From the NCBI RefSeq assembly GCF_030409315.1, contig NZ_JAUFPS010000041.1:248001-312000 (forward strand): DNA of 64,000 bases, given 5' to 3'. Every line of letters starts with the position of its first letter. Within the stretch, counting starts at the first letter, position 1. Below are positions 50,265-59,913 of this stretch, one piece after another. The DNA is from Mucilaginibacter flavus (GTDB taxonomy: Bacteria; Bacteroidota; Bacteroidia; Sphingobacteriales; Sphingobacteriaceae). The position numbers were made by a program, and so were the translations under genes. The notes beneath the pieces are model-generated. The model saw only the letters and a list, made by a program, of their open reading frames with translations. It did not search any database and was not told the origin of the DNA.

Positions 50265-52829
50265 ATGCAAAAAAAACTTAAACTTTATCTAAGCCTTGTT
50301 GCCTGTGTGTTGTTGATTTTAGTCGATAGCTATTCTGCTAATGCCGCTAATCCTGTAGTACACGTATCGGCAAAGCCAACCTGGTTAAGCACCTGCAAGC
50401 CTTACAGCCAGCGGCCATCTGCCCGAACCATTGAGAATGGCTATTTTTACGCCCTTATTGAGCAGCAGATACAGGTTGAAAAGCAAGCCGATTATCATCA
50501 TGTGATCAAAGAGATTGTATCCGAAACCGGCATTCAGAATGCTTCACAAATAAACGTTGGCTTCGACCCCAGTTTTCAACGGTTGGATTTTCATGAAATT
50601 ACGGTTTGGCGGGGCGGTAAACCCATAAACCGGTTAAATGTATCGGGCTTTAAGGTGATTGCCGACGAAAAAGATTTGTCTAATTTTATTTACCAGGGCA
50701 GTTATACCGCTTTATTAATACTGGACGATATCCGCAAAGGGGATAGGATAGAATATTCATATACCCTTACCGGACGGAATCCCATATTTGCCGGCAGGTT
50801 TTGCGATGATATTGTACTGCAGTGGTATCAGCCAATAGCGCATCAATACACGGTGCTCATAACATCGGCACAAAGAAAATTAAACTTCAAAGCTTTTAAT
50901 ACAATACCCAAGGCTGCAATCACAGAAGGCGAAGGGCTGAGACGGTATGAATATGAAGCCTTCCAGGTGCCTGCCGCCCATGACGATGATACTCAGCCGG
51001 CGTGGTATGAAGGCCGCGCCCGGGTACAGATCAGCGAGTTTAACAGCTGGGCCGAAGTGGTTAATTGGTCGTTAGGTATTAACCCTGCCGATGTGAATAT
51101 AAAAGGCGAACTGGCCACACGAATTGCCGAAATAAAGGCCAAAACCGGCACCGACAAAGTGAAATACTTTCGTGAGGCTGTTAGAACGGTACAAGACGAG
51201 GTACGATACATGGGGATTGAAATAGGGCAATACTCGCATCGCGCCAATAACCCCGAAAAGGTTTTTAAGCAACGCTATGGCGATTGTAAAGATAAATCAC
51301 TCTTGTTGGTTTCTATGCTTCAAGCCGGCGGTATCGATGCATCTATGGTGTTGGTTAACTCCGGCGTTCGTTCGCACATTGCCGATTATATACCAACCTA
51401 TTATGCTTTTGATCACGCTGTGGTAACTGCTAATGTAAACGGTAAGCAGGTTTGGGTTGATGCCACCATAAGTTACCAGGGTGGCGCGGGTACAGATATT
51501 TATTTCCCCAATTACGGCATGGGGCTTGTGTTAAAAGCGGGCAATACATCGCTTACCAGCATACCGCCGTCAAAAGGAGGAAAGATTGTTTTTAATGATC
51601 TTTATAAGGTCAAAAACGATAAAGCGCCTGTTGAGTTTACTGTAAAAACCATGTATACGGGCGACGAGGCAGATGACATCCGCAGCAGGCTGGCATCAAG
51701 CGGCATGGCCGAAACCGAGAAGAGTTACCTGGAGTATTATGCCAAGATTTATTCCAAAATAGACCCCAAGGATTCCATAACCGTAACCGACGATCTGGAA
51801 AAAAACATATTAACCACAAAGGAAACTTATATCATCAAAGACTTTTTCAGAACGGATTCTGAAACCAATAAACGTTCTGTTGATCTGTATGCAAACTATA
51901 TATCTCAACAGTTGCCATCTATCAACGGGCAAACCAAAACGCCGGTGGCACTTAATTACCCGCTTAACTATGATTATACCATCAAGGTAGTTTTGCCCAA
52001 TGGCTGGGACGTGAGCGATAGTAATCAGGCTATAAACAGGGACTATTATAAGTTTGCATCAAACTATTCGGTATCGGGCGATACTTTACTACTTAACTAT
52101 AAACTGAATTACCTGAAGGATTACGTCTCGGTTGATAAGCTGAACGAATTTAGGAGCGATATAAAAAAACTTAATTATAATGGGTTAAGCTATAATTTTA
52201 GTATTGGCCCAGATACGCAGTCTGAAGCCGATGTTAATGGTTACATGGTGATGCTGGCCGGTTTTTTAACTGTGGGACTTATCTTTTTAGGTGTATGGGT
52301 TTATCAACGCGAAACACCTGGTATTGTGTTTAGCTATGGTGCGGGTTTTACCCCGGTGGGCGGTTGGCTGATCCTCGCGGTTGTATTATTGCTTTTGGCG
52401 ATTTTATTTTCGGGCGCAATGCTTTTAAGTAGTGATTATTTTAGCCTCACAACCTGGAATTTGGTTAAAACCGGCCGTGAGGCACTTAGTTACAAAATGT
52501 TTGTTGTGATGGAAATAACCTGTTTCACAATATTGCTATGCTTCTCCGTTTACTGCTTTGTATTGCTTGTTAACAAGCGAGACATATTACCAAAAGTAAT
52601 TACCGTATATCTGCTTTATACAGCCGTTTTTGTTTTTATTGATTTTGTATGCACACTTATATTAAAACACAATAGAATAGTACAACCACACCCATACGTG
52701 TTAATTTACAGCATTGTTATCGCAGGTGTTGGTATTCCTTATTTCAAAAAGTCTTCCCGGGTTGAGCATACTTTTATCGTTCCATATCCTCCATATAACT
52801 ACAGCTATGAAGGCCCGGATGGTAAATAA
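50265..52829 (+). CDS. DUF3857 / transglutaminase-like protein with DUF2569-like membrane C-terminus
   Basis: 854 aa from the ATG at 50265; a GTG one codon upstream is an alternative. A signal segment (LSLVACVLLILVDSYSANA) is followed by DUF3857 (about 60-250), then a transglutaminase-like core: RYGDCKDKSLLLVSML (Cys about 340), FDHAVVTAN (His) and WVDATISYQ (Asp). The last ~200 residues contain four to five membrane helices and GGWLILAVVLLLLAILF, as in DUF2569. Transglutaminase-like papain folds hydrolyse or cross-link peptides; substrate unknown. Monocistronic. Confidence 0.88.
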   Translation: MQKKLKLYLSLVACVLLILVDSYSANAANPVVHVSAKPTWLSTCKPYSQRPSARTIENGYFYALIEQQIQVEKQADYHHVIKEIVSETGIQNASQINVGFDPSFQRLDFHEITVWRGGKPINRLNVSGFKVIADEKDLSNFIYQGSYTALLILDDIRKGDRIEYSYTLTGRNPIFAGRFCDDIVLQWYQPIAHQYTVLITSAQRKLNFKAFNTIPKAAITEGEGLRRYEYEAFQVPAAHDDDTQPAWYEGRARVQISEFNSWAEVVNWSLGINPADVNIKGELATRIAEIKAKTGTDKVKYFREAVRTVQDEVRYMGIEIGQYSHRANNPEKVFKQRYGDCKDKSLLLVSMLQAGGIDASMVLVNSGVRSHIADYIPTYYAFDHAVVTANVNGKQVWVDATISYQGGAGTDIYFPNYGMGLVLKAGNTSLTSIPPSKGGKIVFNDLYKVKNDKAPVEFTVKTMYTGDEADDIRSRLASSGMAETEKSYLEYYAKIYSKIDPKDSITVTDDLEKNILTTKETYIIKDFFRTDSETNKRSVDLYANYISQQLPSINGQTKTPVALNYPLNYDYTIKVVLPNGWDVSDSNQAINRDYYKFASNYSVSGDTLLLNYKLNYLKDYVSVDKLNEFRSDIKKLNYNGLSYNFSIGPDTQSEADVNGYMVMLAGFLTVGLIFLGVWVYQRETPGIVFSYGAGFTPVGGWLILAVVLLLLAILFSGAMLLSSDYFSLTTWNLVKTGREALSYKMFVVMEITCFTILLCFSVYCFVLLVNKRDILPKVITVYLLYTAVFVFIDFVCTLILKHNRIVQPHPYVLIYSIVIAGVGIPYFKKSSRVEHTFIVPYPPYNYSYEGPDGK

Positions 52830-53095
52830 CAGGAAATAAAATTCGGTAGTTTTGTAACCTTTCCTGGTTTTTACGATCAATTTAGCGATATATCGTTTTT
52901 GTTGCAACGGTTTATTTGTTATTGAATTGATAGCCAACTATTTCTTACTATGGCTTAATATTTGACTATTAAGGAAATCAATAAAGAAACTTTTAACAAA
53001 TATCAACCAGTATTAGTAACAACTATATAATTTACTAATTGGCGGTAAATAACGATTTTTAGAATAAATTTGATAAAAACAATTACATCGGCCAA

Positions 53096-54379
53096 ATGAA
53101 ATTTCAACAGTTATTAGAGGATGTTAAGCATTACGTTGTAGCTTATTTTGATGCTTACCAGGACCCCCACCTTATATATCACGATTTAAGCCATACCAAA
53201 GATGTTGTATCCGCGGCAACCAAAATAGCCAATCACTACCAGTTGAGCGATGAAGATTTTTTTGCAGTGGTAGCCGCTGCCTGGTTTCATGATACCGGGT
53301 ATTTTACGGATAAAGCTGAGCACGAAGCCAAAAGCATTAGCCTGGCCGAGCATGAATTAAAGCAATTGAAGGTTAGCGCACAGGTTATTGATAAAGTTAA
53401 AGGCTGTATCCTGGCGACTGAAATGCCGCAAAAACCTAAAGGTTTATTACAGGAAATCATTTGCGATGCGGACCTTTTCCACTTAGGTGGCAGCGATTTC
53501 CAGGAAAAAAGCAAAATGGTGCGCAAGGAGTTCGAGATTGTAAAAGGAATCACCATTGATAAAGATGTATGGCGCGAAAAAAGTATCGAACTATTACAAG
53601 GCCATCAATACTTTACCGATTATTGCCGTTTATTACTGGGCGATCAGCAGCAAAAAAACCTCGATAAACTGATCAAAAAACAAGAGGAGGTAAAAGATAA
53701 GAAGTCATCTGCGCAACCAGTTGAAGGAAGCACCATCGTAATAAATGATGAAGACGAGGACGACGAAGATATTGACATGGATGATGACCACGACGAAGAC
53801 GATGATACAACGGTTTCTGAAGATATTGAAAAATATTCAAAAAAATTAAGGAAGAAAAAGCCTGAAAAAGGTATCGAAACCATGTTTAGGATAAGTTCGG
53901 CAAATCACCAGCGTTTGAGCGATATGGCCGATAATAAAGCCCATATCATGATCACCGTTAATTCCATCATTCTTTCGGCTATCATCAGTTTGGTGCTGCG
54001 TAAAATGGACGAACACTCGCATTTATTGTTCCCCACTTTTCTGCTGCTCACCGTTAGTTTGCTGACCATTACATTTTCTATACTGGCTACAAGACCGTCT
54101 ATCCCCATGGGTGTTTTCACTCGGGAGGATATCGCCAACAAAACAACCAATCTGCTTTTCTTTGGTAATTTTTACCGTATGAGCTATGAGGATTACAGCG
54201 ATGGCATGCTCAAAATGATGGATGATAGCGAGTTTTTATACGGTAGTCTCATCCGAGATAATTATTCGCAGGGTGTGGTGCTTGGTAAAAAGTACAGGTT
54301 GTTGCGCATCTCTTATAACATATTCATGTTTGGCTTAATTGCCGCGGTAATAGCCTACATAGTATTTTCGATATTATAA
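53096..54379 (+). CDS. HD-domain phosphohydrolase fused to a Pycsar-effector-like membrane domain
   Basis: 427 aa. The HD domain (about 1-185) has H-D at 65-66 (AAWFHDTGYF), an upstream His cluster YHDLSHTKDVV, and CDADLFHLGG (Asp 124), so the metal site is complete. A linker of about 80 residues includes a highly acidic run (218-240). The C-terminal domain (about 263-427) has RLSDMADNKAHIMITVNSIILSAIISLVL and two further membrane helices (311-331, 405-426), the layout of PycTM / DUF5706 effectors. The two parts imply a nucleotide or phosphate-cleaving head and a membrane effector. It lies 37 nt before ppk1. Confidence 0.8.
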   Translation: MKFQQLLEDVKHYVVAYFDAYQDPHLIYHDLSHTKDVVSAATKIANHYQLSDEDFFAVVAAAWFHDTGYFTDKAEHEAKSISLAEHELKQLKVSAQVIDKVKGCILATEMPQKPKGLLQEIICDADLFHLGGSDFQEKSKMVRKEFEIVKGITIDKDVWREKSIELLQGHQYFTDYCRLLLGDQQQKNLDKLIKKQEEVKDKKSSAQPVEGSTIVINDEDEDDEDIDMDDDHDEDDDTTVSEDIEKYSKKLRKKKPEKGIETMFRISSANHQRLSDMADNKAHIMITVNSIILSAIISLVLRKMDEHSHLLFPTFLLLTVSLLTITFSILATRPSIPMGVFTREDIANKTTNLLFFGNFYRMSYEDYSDGMLKMMDDSEFLYGSLIRDNYSQGVVLGKKYRLLRISYNIFMFGLIAAVIAYIVFSIL

Positions 54380-54416
54380 TTAATAGCATTTACTGCTAAC
54401 ATACAATTTGCTATTT

Positions 54417-56456
54417 ATGGAACAGTACTCGTTTTTTGACCGCGACCTGAGCTGGTTGCTTTTTAATGAGCGCATTTTGATGGAGGCCGAACGTGAAGGC
54501 CTGCCAACAATGGAAAGGGTTAATTTCCTGGCAATATTTTCATCAAACCTCGATGAGTTTTACCGGGTACGTATTCCCGTATTATCCGCTTTACATAGCA
54601 TCGGCGAAAACAATAAAAGCGATAAAGAAGACGTATTTCACCGTGCGCAGGAGTTGGTGGGGCAGCAGCAGGAACGGTTCGGAAAAGTGTTGCGGGAGCG
54701 CTTGATCTCGCTTTTAAAGGACAGTAACGTTAACCTGCTGTTTAATGAGCCAATCCCTAATATTATTGCCGATAAGGTAAGCGACTACTTTTTTAGCCAG
54801 GTATTGGCCTTTTTACAACCGCTTGATTTGGCCGATACCAAAAAGAAATTTTTCCCCGAAAATAACCGGCTTTACTTTTTATTAAGTTTAAAGAACGAGG
54901 CTAATACAGAGCGCAACGTAATTCTCAATATCCCCTCTAACCAGTTACCCCGCTTTTTAAGTATTACTGCCAACGATGGCATTCAGTACATAGTTTTTCT
55001 GGACGATATCATCAGGCACAACCTGGATAATTTGTTTAAAACAGAAACCCTTGGCGGCTGCTACAGTTTTAAAGTAACCCGAGATGCCGAGCTTGATCTG
55101 GATGGCGAATTTGAGGGCGATGTGTCAGAACAGATAGAAAAACAGTTGCTTAAGCGCGATGCAGGCATAGCCACTCGGTTTTTACATCAGCCGGGTATTC
55201 CATTGCGAACGCTTAATTTTATTGCCGATAAGTTTAATCTGTTGGGTACAAGTATTGTAGAAGGAGGGATGTACCATAACCTCAAGGATCTGATGAGTCT
55301 GCCGGTTAGTAACCCTGCCTTGAAATACAGTAAATGGTCCCCAATTTTAAGTGGCATCCATCCCGAGGAAGGTTCGTTTTTTGAGCAGATAGATAAAAAG
55401 GATTACATTTTTCACCCGCCATATTTATCGTACAATAATATCCTCCGTTTTTTTAACGAAGCCGCTACCGATGTTACCGTTGCCGAAATTTCGGTGACCC
55501 TGTACCGTGTGGCCAGCGACTCGCGGATTGTGAACGCGCTGATTAGTGCGGCTACCAATGGCAAAAAAGTGCGTGTGATGGTTGAGTTAAAAGCCCGTTT
55601 TGATGAGGCTAATAACATCAAATGGGCAAAAAAAATGAAAGCCGCCGGCGTGGAGATCATTTACAGCCATAAACAACTCAAGGTGCACGCGAAGATTGCG
55701 TTGGTTAAAAGACAAGTAGATGGTCGTGAAAAATACTCGGGTTTATTGGCTACCGGCAATTTTAACGAAAGTACGGCTGCCTTTTATACCGATCATATTT
55801 TGATGACCGCCAACCCTGCCTTATTGCGCGAGATGGAATTGGTATTTATGTTTCTATCCAAAAGGGTTAAATCGGCAGTCGACTACCCCATCGAATTTAA
55901 ACACCTGCTTGTTGCCCAGTTTAACTTACAGGACGATTTTTTAGCCCTGATTGACAACGAAATACAAAATGCAAAGAAAGGTTTACCTGCCGGTATTACC
56001 ATTAAACTGAATAACCTGGAAGAACGTATCCTGATTGCCAAATTATACGATGCATCGCAGGCTGGCGTAAAAATCAATATGATAGTTCGAAGCATATGCT
56101 GCCTTATTCCGGATGTGGCGGGGATGAGTGAAAATATCACCATTACACGTATTGTTGACCGTTACCTGGAGCATGGCCGCATTTTTGTATTTAATAACAA
56201 TAATGCCCCAAGGATATACATGGGATCGGCGGATTGGATGAACCGTAATGTTTACCGGCGTGTGGAGGTTTGTTTCCCGGTTTACGATGAAAGTGTGAAG
56301 GCTGAAGTTATACAAATGCTTGATTTACAACTGCACGATAATGTACAGGGAGTAAGGTTAGACGAGCAATTGCAAAACAACCCGGTTGAAAAAACAGAAC
56401 CTTTAATACAATCACAGCGGGCTGTTTATGAGTTTTTAAATACTAAAAGTGTATGA
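54417..56456 (+). CDS. ppk1: Polyphosphate kinase 1
   Basis: 679 aa from the ATG at 54417; a TTG three codons earlier is the alternative. Four PPK1 domains are recognisable: N-terminal SFFDRDLSWLLFNERI, the head domain, and two phospholipase-D-like C-terminal domains. Catalytic His at about 422 lies in KQLKVHAKIALV and the second at about 585 in RYLEHGRIFVFNN. It polymerises phosphate from ATP into polyphosphate reversibly. It follows the HD-PycTM gene closely and overlaps the next gene by 4 nt (ATGA), forming an operon. Confidence 0.95.
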   Translation: MEQYSFFDRDLSWLLFNERILMEAEREGLPTMERVNFLAIFSSNLDEFYRVRIPVLSALHSIGENNKSDKEDVFHRAQELVGQQQERFGKVLRERLISLLKDSNVNLLFNEPIPNIIADKVSDYFFSQVLAFLQPLDLADTKKKFFPENNRLYFLLSLKNEANTERNVILNIPSNQLPRFLSITANDGIQYIVFLDDIIRHNLDNLFKTETLGGCYSFKVTRDAELDLDGEFEGDVSEQIEKQLLKRDAGIATRFLHQPGIPLRTLNFIADKFNLLGTSIVEGGMYHNLKDLMSLPVSNPALKYSKWSPILSGIHPEEGSFFEQIDKKDYIFHPPYLSYNNILRFFNEAATDVTVAEISVTLYRVASDSRIVNALISAATNGKKVRVMVELKARFDEANNIKWAKKMKAAGVEIIYSHKQLKVHAKIALVKRQVDGREKYSGLLATGNFNESTAAFYTDHILMTANPALLREMELVFMFLSKRVKSAVDYPIEFKHLLVAQFNLQDDFLALIDNEIQNAKKGLPAGITIKLNNLEERILIAKLYDASQAGVKINMIVRSICCLIPDVAGMSENITITRIVDRYLEHGRIFVFNNNNAPRIYMGSADWMNRNVYRRVEVCFPVYDESVKAEVIQMLDLQLHDNVQGVRLDEQLQNNPVEKTEPLIQSQRAVYEFLNTKSV

Positions 56457-57376
56457 TAATTAAACGGAGTAAAAATATTGCCATCAACCTATTACTGATT
56501 CTCTTTGTAATGGCCGGTTTGATGATCAACATCTCGTGTACACAAAAATCAGGTCAATCAGCATCAAAAGATGAACCCACCAACGAAAGCGAAGCGGCTG
56601 AAAGTGCTAACCCCAAAGGTTACGATTTGTCAAAACCCGAGAAATTCAATATGCCAGATGATTTGCTCGAAATTTCAGGTATCACTTTTTTAAACGGCAA
56701 TGCCGACATGCTTTACGCCGAAGAAGATGAGGATGGCCGTGTTTATTACCTTAAGTTAGGCGATAAGCAGGCGAGTTATGTTCATTTTGGTAAAAAAGGC
56801 GATTATGAAGATCTTGGTATTTGCAATGGCAACATGGTGTTATTAAGGAGTGATGGCGTGTTTTTTACATTTCCTTTCGGTCAGGTTAAAAGTGCCGAAG
56901 TTGATGCCCGAAAACAAGATAGCCTTTTGCCCGAAGGCGAGTACGAAGGTATGTATGCCGATGATAAATCAAAATCATTATACGTTTTGTGCAAGCATTG
57001 CGCCGATGATAAAACTACCAAAGCCAGCAGTGGCTATATTTTGAGCATCCAAACCGATGGTACTATTAAGCAAACAGGAACTTTTAGTGTAGATGTAACG
57101 GCGATTGAAAAATTGGCAGGGCAAAAGAAAATTGCTTTCCATCCATCTGCGTTAACAAAAAACCAGGCAACTAATGAATGGTATATTTTGTCGTCGGTAA
57201 ATAAAATGCTGGTGGTTGCTGATGCCTCCTGGAAAATTAAAGCGGTGTATCCCTTAAATTCGGCATTTAATCAGCCCGAAGGCATCGCTTTTGACGCGGA
57301 GCAAAACCTGTACATATCAAATGAGGGTGGTAAATTAGGCATGGGTAACGTTTTAAAATTCAGATATAATCCCTAA
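56453..57376 (+). CDS. SdiA-regulated-like lipoprotein (beta-propeller)
   Basis: 307 aa. Lipoprotein signal LLILFVMAGLMINISC with Cys at residue 29, Ser/Glu-rich linker, then a propeller-like domain: PDDLLEISGITFLNGNADMLYAEEDEDGRVYYLKL, YEGMYADDKSKSLYVLCKHC and FNQPEGIAFDAEQNLYISNEGG, characteristic of the SdiA-regulated family. Periplasmic face of the outer or inner membrane. Role in polyphosphate metabolism is unknown but is suggested by its operon with ppk1. Confidence 0.88.
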   Translation: MIIKRSKNIAINLLLILFVMAGLMINISCTQKSGQSASKDEPTNESEAAESANPKGYDLSKPEKFNMPDDLLEISGITFLNGNADMLYAEEDEDGRVYYLKLGDKQASYVHFGKKGDYEDLGICNGNMVLLRSDGVFFTFPFGQVKSAEVDARKQDSLLPEGEYEGMYADDKSKSLYVLCKHCADDKTTKASSGYILSIQTDGTIKQTGTFSVDVTAIEKLAGQKKIAFHPSALTKNQATNEWYILSSVNKMLVVADASWKIKAVYPLNSAFNQPEGIAFDAEQNLYISNEGGKLGMGNVLKFRYNP

Positions 57377-57487
57377 GATTATCATAGGAGCATCAGTTTA
57401 CAGTCATCTGAATATTAAGTTTTTAGCTGGTGCCAAAATCTACAGATTATTTACAAAATCATTACTTACAAATAATTACCATAGTTA

Positions 57488-57495
57488 TACCTTTG
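57488..57495 (+). promoter_or_regulatory. Candidate -7 promoter element (TACCTTTG) of the GAF gene
   Basis: Matches TAnnTTTG and lies 16 nt before the ATG of the GAF protein, in a 135-nt gap after the lipoprotein gene. Confidence 0.5.
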
Positions 57496-57511
57496 CCCAT
57501 AGGTTTTTAAG

Positions 57512-59860
57512 ATGCATACAGAAGTAATCAATATAAGTAAGAATAATTGCTCCATTTGCCAGGTAGATATGTGCCTTACGTTCAACCCCTTTGTTGAGCA
57601 TTTAAAAGAGCGCGTACTTACCGAAAAAACGCTTAAAACCGAATTTTACAAATATGTTTTAGACAAGTTTGAAGCAGACCCTTGTATTAACCTGGATATA
57701 CAGCCAGAGAATGCGGAGGCTTTCAGGGAATCTCTGGAACTTATTTATAGCATACTTACTCCGCCAATACTTAACGAAAAGGAATTTTACTGGGCTTTGA
57801 GCACCCCTGTGCCCGAAAAGATATTTTTCAGTACCGAGGCTTTTTTTAATTTTCACTCAAGCCATCATTCTGGTTTGTATGCTGTAAACATGCCCGATGA
57901 TGAGCTGTTTACCCAACGCCAAAAAAGATTTATATACAACCTGATATTGGAGCGGATGTATGGCTTTAGTACTGTACTTAAAAACGAACTGCTTTACAGT
58001 TATGTAGATCCCGAAACAAAGCTTACTCGTTTTTATAGTATTTTCACCAATCCCCAGTTTGTTAAAATTGTAACCCGCGGCGAACTACCCGAACTGAAGT
58101 TTGAAACCATAGAACCATATTTGAATGATTTTGAGGGGATAGAAGTTTTGGAGCGGATACTACCGTTATCAAATTTCATGTTTCAGGGTTTTACAGTGAT
58201 CACCTTAACAGATGTTACGCTTACGCATGCCATGGAAAGCATCCGCGACGAATTGGTGAATCACACAACCAATGAGGCCGAGCAATATGAGCATATCATC
58301 AATTCGCTTAAAACCCTTTCGGAGGATTCATGTATTGAGTTTGGATTATTGCCTTTTTTAAAGATTAATAATCAACCCATATTTGATACTACCGAGTGTT
58401 CGCAAAGCGTAATCATCTCTGAAGCCAAGCATTTTAATGCCGCCGAGGAAACTTTCCAGGCCCTGGCTTTTGATTACAATAAAAACCCGAAGCCAATATT
58501 TTTTAACACCATTACCGACGAAAAGGTGGCCAAATTCCCCTTTTTGAAGATGTTGAAGGAGGCGCGTATAAAATCGTACGGTATTTTCCCGGTGTACTAC
58601 AACAAAAAAAATGTAGGCATTATGGAAGTGTATTCTTATAACGAGATTGCCTTTTATGAAAAGTTGCTGTCAAAATTACAGAGTGCCATGCCGCTAATTG
58701 CTCAGTTACTGCAAAACAGTATAGATCAGTTTGAGGAAAGAATTGAAAGGGTTATCAAAGAAAAGTTTACTTCCCTGCAACCATCAGTTCAGTGGAAGTT
58801 TAATGAGGTGGCCTGGAACTATCTTAAAAACGGGAATAAAAAGAACAAGGAAATTGAAACAGTGGTGTTTAATAACGTTTATCCGCTGTTTGGAGCCATC
58901 GATATCCGCAACTCTACCATTGAACGTAATACCGCTTTACAGGATGATCTGAAGGCTTTAATGACCACCATCATTGAGACCTTGTTAAAGTTGAAGGAAC
59001 ACATCCACCTAAGTTTAATTGATAACCTTATTTATAAATGTAAGGAGTGGGAGCAAAGGGTGAGCGGTTTTATAACCACCAATGATGAGATAACGCTCGA
59101 TAATTTCCTGGAAAGCGAGGTTAATCCTTTCTTTAAGCACTTCAGGGAAAATTACCCGGACGAACGGCCCGTTATCGACGCCTATTTTGAAAGCCTGGCA
59201 GAAGATACCGGTTTGGCATTTGCCAATCGGCGAAATCTGGAAAACTCCATGCAGCTTATCAATAACACCATTAACCATTACCTGGAGCTGGTGCAGGATG
59301 ATGTGCAGGGATCATACCCGTGCTACTTTGAAAAATTCAGGACAGATGGCGTTGAATACGATATTTACATAGGGCAATCTATATCGCCAACCCGGGCGTT
59401 TGATGTGTTGTATTTAAAAAATATCAGGCTTTGGCAATTACAATCCATGGCCGAGATAGCCAAGCTTACTTATGAGTTAGCCGGGCAAATAGAGCGCCCG
59501 CTGCAAACAACGCAACTGATCTTTATCCATTCAAATCCTATCGATATCAGTTTCAGGAATGATGAGCGTCGTTTTGATGTGGAAGGAGCTTATAATATTC
59601 GGTACGAGATTATCAAAAAACGCATAGACAAAGTACTGATAGCAGGTTCTGTTGAGCGCCTTACCCAGCCAGGTAAAATAGCCATGGTATATTTTAATCC
59701 CAATGAGGCGGTGGAATATCACGAATACATCAAATACCTGCAAGAACGAAATGTGCTGAATAACGACCTCGAATACCTTGATTTAGAAGAGCTGCAGGGC
59801 GTTACCGGGCTTAAAGCGCTTAGGGTGGGAGTTAATTATCAAATATCTTCTTCAAAATAA
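57512..59860 (+). CDS. GAF domain-containing protein, large
   Basis: 782 aa, cytosolic. The N-terminal half carries a GAF-like sensor (about 220-430; CIEFGLLPFLKINNQPIF, SYGIFPVYYNKKNVGIMEVYSYN). C-terminal regions are helical and then strand-rich, with no kinase, cyclase or HTH domain seen. The GAF fold usually binds cyclic nucleotides or small ligands. Bacteroidota proteins of this length often sit near ppk1, from memory. The gene is separated from the ppk1 operon by 135 nt with its own promoter. Function unknown. Confidence 0.75.
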   Translation: MHTEVINISKNNCSICQVDMCLTFNPFVEHLKERVLTEKTLKTEFYKYVLDKFEADPCINLDIQPENAEAFRESLELIYSILTPPILNEKEFYWALSTPVPEKIFFSTEAFFNFHSSHHSGLYAVNMPDDELFTQRQKRFIYNLILERMYGFSTVLKNELLYSYVDPETKLTRFYSIFTNPQFVKIVTRGELPELKFETIEPYLNDFEGIEVLERILPLSNFMFQGFTVITLTDVTLTHAMESIRDELVNHTTNEAEQYEHIINSLKTLSEDSCIEFGLLPFLKINNQPIFDTTECSQSVIISEAKHFNAAEETFQALAFDYNKNPKPIFFNTITDEKVAKFPFLKMLKEARIKSYGIFPVYYNKKNVGIMEVYSYNEIAFYEKLLSKLQSAMPLIAQLLQNSIDQFEERIERVIKEKFTSLQPSVQWKFNEVAWNYLKNGNKKNKEIETVVFNNVYPLFGAIDIRNSTIERNTALQDDLKALMTTIIETLLKLKEHIHLSLIDNLIYKCKEWEQRVSGFITTNDEITLDNFLESEVNPFFKHFRENYPDERPVIDAYFESLAEDTGLAFANRRNLENSMQLINNTINHYLELVQDDVQGSYPCYFEKFRTDGVEYDIYIGQSISPTRAFDVLYLKNIRLWQLQSMAEIAKLTYELAGQIERPLQTTQLIFIHSNPIDISFRNDERRFDVEGAYNIRYEIIKKRIDKVLIAGSVERLTQPGKIAMVYFNPNEAVEYHEYIKYLQERNVLNNDLEYLDLEELQGVTGLKALRVGVNYQISSSK

Positions 59861-59913
59861 AACTATAAGGTATAAAAACTATTGTGTAATATGCATTACA
59901 TAGTTGTTTAGCC

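Noticed and set aside
53096..54379. Complete Pycsar anti-phage system
   Set aside because: The effector-like domain is present, but no PycC cyclase is adjacent and the neighbours are metabolic.
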